Source: Eopsaltria australis
Lineage: Eukaryota; Chordata; Aves; Passeriformes; Petroicidae
Length of the DNA stretch: 64,000 nt
Direction: 5' to 3'
NCBI GenBank assembly: GCA_034509425.1
Contig: JAVTVJ010000072.1
Coordinates: forward strand, 6,290,501 to 6,354,500
Shown here piece after piece: positions 59,103-64,000 of the stretch. The notes under the pieces are model-generated. The model ran no database searches, was not told where the DNA came from, and saw nothing but the letters and a program-made list of their open reading frames with translations. Numbering within the stretch: position 1 is the stretch's first letter; every line of letters begins with the position of its first letter. The translations under genes and the position numbers were made by a program.

Positions 59103-62100
59103 TCAGTTCCTTTACAAAGTTGTTCTCTTCTGTTCACCACCCTGCCTCACCTCATACTCACTCATGTAGCTCCTGGAATGTACAAGACAAATGTGTATTG
59201 CTTGGTGCTCCCCTTGCTTGTCTCTGCATCACCCAGCCCCACAATTCCAGATAATGTTTGCCAGAACATTATTAATTTTCCAGAAACCATATCCCCTAGT
59301 GTTTGTTATCCTGTTGTGCACAGGGAAAAAAAAATGTAATCTTTTCTGAAAAAGAAAGAAGGAAAGAAAAACAGAAAAATGAAAAAAGGGGAGCAAGGGA
59401 GGAAGAGAGAAGAAAAGATGAAAAAAACTTTTCTTTGCCCTCAAAGGCTTTTCTTTTAAAGGTTTTACAAGTTTGCTGACAATATTAATTTACTGGCATC
59501 TCCTTCAACACCCTACCTCCTCTATAGAAACTTTAGCCAACTTTTAAAACCAAACTGAATTCTAGGGAAAACTCACAAGATGCACAGAGAAGTAAATTTC
59601 AGCTTGTCAAATGTTACACTGATTAGTGGTAGAGTAAAACAAAATCTCAAAGAACAACCTTCACTCTCACTTCTTCTCAAAACCCACATCCTCCTGTTTT
59701 TCTCTCTCACCGCCACCCTCACCTTAAAAATAAAAGCAATAAAAAGGAAAATGAAATAACCCCCTTTCTAACCACTTTGGAGAATGAAAGCTTTGAAAGC
59801 AAAACAATTCCATAAAATGATCCAACTGCAATTCAAAATAAACTGGTCTCACAGAATAAGTTTGGTTATAATATTTGGAAAAACCACTGCATACGTTCCT
59901 ACCCGAGGTCTGGTAAAGGGCAGCCACAAATTGTCTGATCACAAAGAAGGAATTTCCCCCTCACTGGTTTGTGGCAAGTGTACATGAGGCTGAGAGTGAT
60001 ATTCAAAGAAGACGAGCTGAGCACAATTCTGCCAAGTGACTGACCCCTTCTCAGTCTCCACATTAAGTAACAGCTAAAATGGAGTAAGGAGAGAGGAGGA
60101 GACACAGCTCCATACGTCAGCTGTAGTGGGAGCCAGAATAGGCACAAGATGCTTAAGATCAGCAGTAAGCAGGAGGGAATCCCTAAAAAGTGTTTTCAAG
60201 TATCCTGATTATGGCTGATAGAAATAGAAAGCCCAGACATTAACATGAATTTTCTCACCCCCTGCATCTCTGAAGAACTAACTCAACAGAAGAATTCACA
60301 ATATGAGGCCCCTTTTGTGGCTCTCAGGCACAAAATACACTGGATATCTTCAATCCCACTAACAATTCACTGTGTCAAGGGCAGCTCAGTAGCAAATAAG
60401 AGACCCTCAGTTTCTTACTGGAATCATAGGTGCTGTCAACATTTATTGTCTTTCAGATTCATCCAGCACATGGAAAAAGGCAAAAAAAGAGGAAAAAAAA
60501 AAAAAAAGAAGTTGGCCTTACAGATCTCTGTGCAACCCCAGAAGCCTTCTCCAAGAGCTTGTATAGGATCAACCGACAAAGCAGAAATGAAATGAAGTGA
60601 AACAAAAGCTGAGGAGAAGTATCATATGCATCGCATTTGGAATCTTTCACTGTTTTGACTGCTAAATGGGAGGTGCTGTGATTAATCTGTGATTATGTGA
60701 CTCACCATAATTATGTCTTGTTGAAATTGAATTTATTGAAGCATGAATCATTCCACCCAAAGTAGAACCTAATTGCACGATTGCTGTGGCAGCCATTTAG
60801 GGTTTAGAGGAGAGGTTGCTATGTTGGGTGAAGACTTCCGCCCAATTCAAGCAATGAACAATTCTGTCTTGTGACTTGCAAAAGGTGAAACTTGTCTCTG
60901 AAATGAGAGGAGAAGAACCTCTCCCATGAAGTTCCATTTGAAATGCTGGAAAATGGTCAGCCAGCCTGATAGCGAAAAGCTTCTTTGGGCTGAGAAGGGA
61001 CATTAAAGATCAGTTTGGGTCTGTGAGCCTGCTGTCAGTGTTTGAATGTTGCATCGCTCAAGCCAAAGACCTCCCACTACTTCACTGTTATTACTGGGCA
61101 CATGCTCACCAGGACTGGTATATATCCACAATAAACCTGTAATTTCATCAGTAAGACTAGACTAGAGAGAGATGAGCCTGGCACTCCTGCTTTGGATGAC
61201 ACATGCAGGAGGTTGAAGTATGTGGTGCATCTGTGGGGTGTCTCCCAACCAGCAGCTCTGTATAACAGAGAGAAAACTAAGGTCAACTTGGATTTTTTCC
61301 CCATTTTAAAGAAAATATACACATTTTCTGTTCAGCTGTTTGGATTTTTGGATGGAAAAGACTTTTTTTGAATGGGAATTTTTATGGGTAGACTTTTTGT
61401 TCCACTTTTTTCCCAAAAAGCCGCATTTAATGAAACAGTCTTTGTATTCAATTTAGGAATTTTAAAAATTTACATTTTCTCCTCTAATGTAAAATGGACC
61501 CTTTTTCCTAACAGACTTTAGTATAATTATTGCTAGCATATATGGAGTATAAACAATGACTCTCCAGAGTAAGGAGTTTTGTATAGTCGTTAAATTTCCT
61601 GCTCTATTTTTAAAATCCTTACTGCTGCTGCTGTTGTCTATAACACAGCAGTAGCAAAGGCCCACAACAGCAGTTAAGGGTGAAAGGGGGATGAAAATTC
61701 CAATTAAAAACAAAAACCAAAGTTAGGAAATACTTTGCAGTCCACAATGCCCAACCAGGCAGAAGAATTAGACAGGAAAAAAAGGGTGAAATTTACACTT
61801 ATATTTCCCACTTAATGCCCATTCAGAGATCTGTCACTAGGTTCTAGGATAAAGGAAACAATCCTGCCTCATATCACTCAACCTCAGTGCTCTGTGTACT
61901 ATTGTTTCCCCCCAATTATATTTAGCCAATGGGAAAGGGATGCAGGAGTCCCATCTGGTACAACAGAAGATGCCTCTTTGTTGGGATCACATCTGTTTCA
62001 TGTTCACACTGAATCTTGGAAAGGAGATGTGGAGCCAGGGTATTTGCTTGTCTATTACAAATTTGTTACTTATTTCTAGCAATGCACCCTTGAAAGCAAA

Positions 62101-62514
62101 CATTGAGTGCAAAATAGCTGGGGTTTATGGACAAGGAAAAGGAAATAAATATGACATTTTTTGAGAGATACTATATGAGTGTGTTTTTCATAGGTGTTGC
62201 ATTAGTCATCAGGAAGCTCTCCCCTTCAAGAGGAGAGGCTGCATAAGGTGTCAGCTTTTCTTTTCTACATCCGCCTCTCCAGAGAAGGCTTTCACTGACC
62301 CTGTCAAAAAGCTTTCCAATTTGCAGTCTGATACTAGAAACACTGGTTCTTGTGTAACTTATCCATGATCCCATATTTTTTTTAAAGGCTTGACTTGTTC
62401 ACCTCTAAGGCAGTCATTTTATTCTCAGACTCCTGCAATCTGGTCCATAAGAGATTCCTCTTCATCATGGTTTCTTGCAGAGACTGCTTTTGTTTGCTCT
62501 TAGGTTGGTGTTTT
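59103..62514. other. Non-coding stretch with a purine tract and poly(A)
   Basis: No gene recognised. 59341-59430 is a long purine-rich (GAAA/GGGA) tract, and 60493-60507 is a 15-A run. The remainder is plain AT-rich sequence. Confidence 0.6.
59341..59430 (+). repeat. Purine-rich low-complexity tract
   Basis: About 90 bp almost entirely of A and G with few pyrimidines (GAAAGAAGGAAAG-type). Low complexity, with some triplex potential. Confidence 0.7.
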
Positions 62515-62572
62515 GGTTTGTTTTTTTGTTGTTTTTGTTTTTGGTTGGTTTTTTTGTTGGTTTTTTTTTGGA
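62515..62572 (+). repeat. T/G-rich low-complexity tract
   Basis: An irregular series of GGTTTG, GTTTTTTTG and GGTTGG units. Low complexity. The valine/phenylalanine-rich frame across it is an artefact. Confidence 0.8.
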
Positions 62573-63689
62573 ATGGAGAGATAGAGTCACTTTTTGTAGT
62601 TACATTGCCAAATCAGGTTTTTCAAAATAAAAGTAAATTGCGGTAGTTGTTCTTTTTGCATGCAAAGGTGACAAGAGGAAACCTTTTGCCTAGAACTGAA
62701 GTTGCACTCAAGCCTTAGTCAATAACTCTATACATTTTCTGAGGTCCATTCATTCATGGTTCAAAAAACTTTTGAAGCTAATCTTGAGTATGGTGCTAGA
62801 TCAGTCCTGTTGCCACCTTCATGTGTCCATTTCTGGCTTTACATTGCTGAATGTTTAATGTTTAAAGGAAGGCATGCAAAAAACCTTGCTCCAGGATGAC
62901 CCACAACTTCTCTTTTGGGGCTTGGAAGCCATTGCATGGAATGGCACACAGTCCCTGCAAAACAGACAGGTGAGACTTGCAGAGAAACAAGTCCCCAAGG
63001 CTGGGAGGAACACATGTTTCTTTGCCTTGGAAGAGCCCTTGATCTTCTTTCTGGTTCTCTGCCATCTGCCAAGTGGAGTTAGAGCTGCAGAGGGGGATGG
63101 ATGAATACGTATATGGGTGCACAGCAGTATTGCAGGCCACTGAGTCAGAGAGGCAAGGATGGTAATAAAACAGAACTTCTAAAGTCATTCTGCTACTTCA
63201 TCCCTGAGTAGATTTGTAAATATCTGCCCTTTCCAGAGTGAGAGGAATGGAATTAACAGTGACATTTCAAGACCAAGGTAGCTTCAACCATTTTGCCACA
63301 GCATTCAGTGATGGCTCTGGCACCTTAGCTAAGAACACTAGGGTGTGAGTCTTGTTGTTTACTAGTAGTCTATTCCTGATCCACACCAGAAGGTCTGAAC
63401 ACCAGCAGAGTCATTTTCTCACAGGGCATGGGGCCAGATGGAGAAATGTCATCTGACCTAGAGCTGTCTACTGTCTCCACCTCCACAAGAGTCAATCTGC
63501 TGATCTCCCAAGCAGGTTCCAGTTATTGGCATAAATTTCATCCTTTCTCTCTCTATGTTAAAATTTTATCTCTCCTGTGCCCAGGAATAAACTGCTGGGT
63601 TTGTAGTTCTCAAGTTTCATGCTAGGTAAATGACACCATTGGTCCCACAGAACAGTTGTCTATTTGCTGGAATCAAATATTTCTGTATT

Positions 63690-63690
<1 letters not shown>
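62573..63690. other. Non-coding stretch, nothing recognised
   Basis: No gene or repeat recognised. Overlapping short frames on both strands at 62839-63188 lack domains. Confidence 0.55.
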
Positions 63691-63732
<42 letters not shown>

Positions 63733-63760
63733 CTTTCTCTCTCTCTCTCTCTCTCTTTCT
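63691..63760 (+). repeat. (CTAT)n-(CT)n compound microsatellite
   Basis: About 10 copies of CTAT pass into about 14 CT units with one TTT interruption on each side, then a short TATATA. Frames across it (IYLSIYLS, SLSLSLS) are repeat artefacts. Confidence 0.95.
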
Positions 63761-64000
63761 ATTTATATATATTTGCTGAGAAATGTACAATCAGACATTT
63801 TGATGAACGTTTTGCTGATTTTATCTGCTTTCCCTTCTTCTTTTCCAGTATAGCATTTTTTTAAAGCATTTTTTAAAGGAAGAAAAACTCCCTCCAGAAG
63901 ACATTTATAGACAGAAAAAAAGAAACTTTATTTTCTCTTCAAGCCCCTACTGTTATTCATCTGAAAGTTGCTACCTTCCTCCCCACCACCTCTGCAGATG
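63761..64000. other. Non-coding end of window
   Basis: AT-rich with T and A runs. Nothing recognised. Confidence 0.5.

Noticed and set aside
1..64000. tRNA, snRNA, 5S/7SK RNA genes, endogenous retrovirus LTRs, CpG islands, CRISPR arrays, bacterial operons
   Set aside because: Looked for by characteristic strings (for example RNA polymerase III boxes, primer-binding-site-like strings, dense CpG, regularly spaced repeats) and not seen; the sequence is vertebrate nuclear DNA.

Overview
The window looks like ordinary single-copy nuclear DNA from an amniote vertebrate, most likely a bird. The evidence is base composition that is moderately AT-rich by eye, sparse interspersed repeats, one old CR1 (chicken repeat 1) LINE, a few very worn MIR-like core-SINE relics, many short simple repeats, and no Alu, L1, B1 or other mammal-specific repeats. 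A turtle or crocodilian cannot be excluded, but their genomes usually carry more CR1 and MIR-like copies per kilobase. There is no bacterial or phage gene organisation: no operons, no ribosome-binding sites and no long reading frames. The longest open frame is 192 codons, which is close to what chance gives in 64 kb read in six frames.

Layout. 1-17.1 kb: non-coding DNA with a worn MIR-like SINE at 6.3 kb, a TG microsatellite at 7.1 kb, a possible antisense MIR relic at 10.0 kb, small duplications and an AT-rich stretch at 12.4-12.8 kb. 17.1-17.3 kb (minus strand): the best protein-coding candidate, a 66-codon frame that starts exactly at a splice-acceptor-like AG and shows coding-like codon periodicity; I do not recognise the protein. 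17.6-18.4 kb: AT-rich, homeodomain-site-rich DNA with a short palindrome. 22.0-22.6 kb: a minus-strand CR1 3' end that appears to be split by a small hAT-like DNA transposon relic. 25.8-26.25 kb: an AT-rich block next to a minus-strand cysteine-rich open frame of doubtful status. 26.9 kb: a second MIR-like relic. 38.1-38.3 kb: a striking TTTTC/AAAAG pentanucleotide tract of about 195 bp. 40.3 kb: a near-perfect 15-bp-stem hairpin. 42.7-44.1 kb: AT-rich enhancer-like DNA flanking a third MIR-like relic and a 24-A run. 54.5-54.9 kb: another AT-rich block with a perfect 16-bp palindrome and paired TAATGAG-type sites. 63.7 kb: a CTAT/CT compound microsatellite.

Taken together this reads as a gene-poor interval, either intergenic or a large intron, in which any function is more likely regulatory than protein-coding. 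I found no convincing new multi-gene system. The items most worth checking are the 17.1 kb exon candidate, the nested CR1/hAT-like locus, the AAAAG tract and the AT-rich conserved-element candidates. Conservation across birds would settle most of them, and I cannot compute it here.
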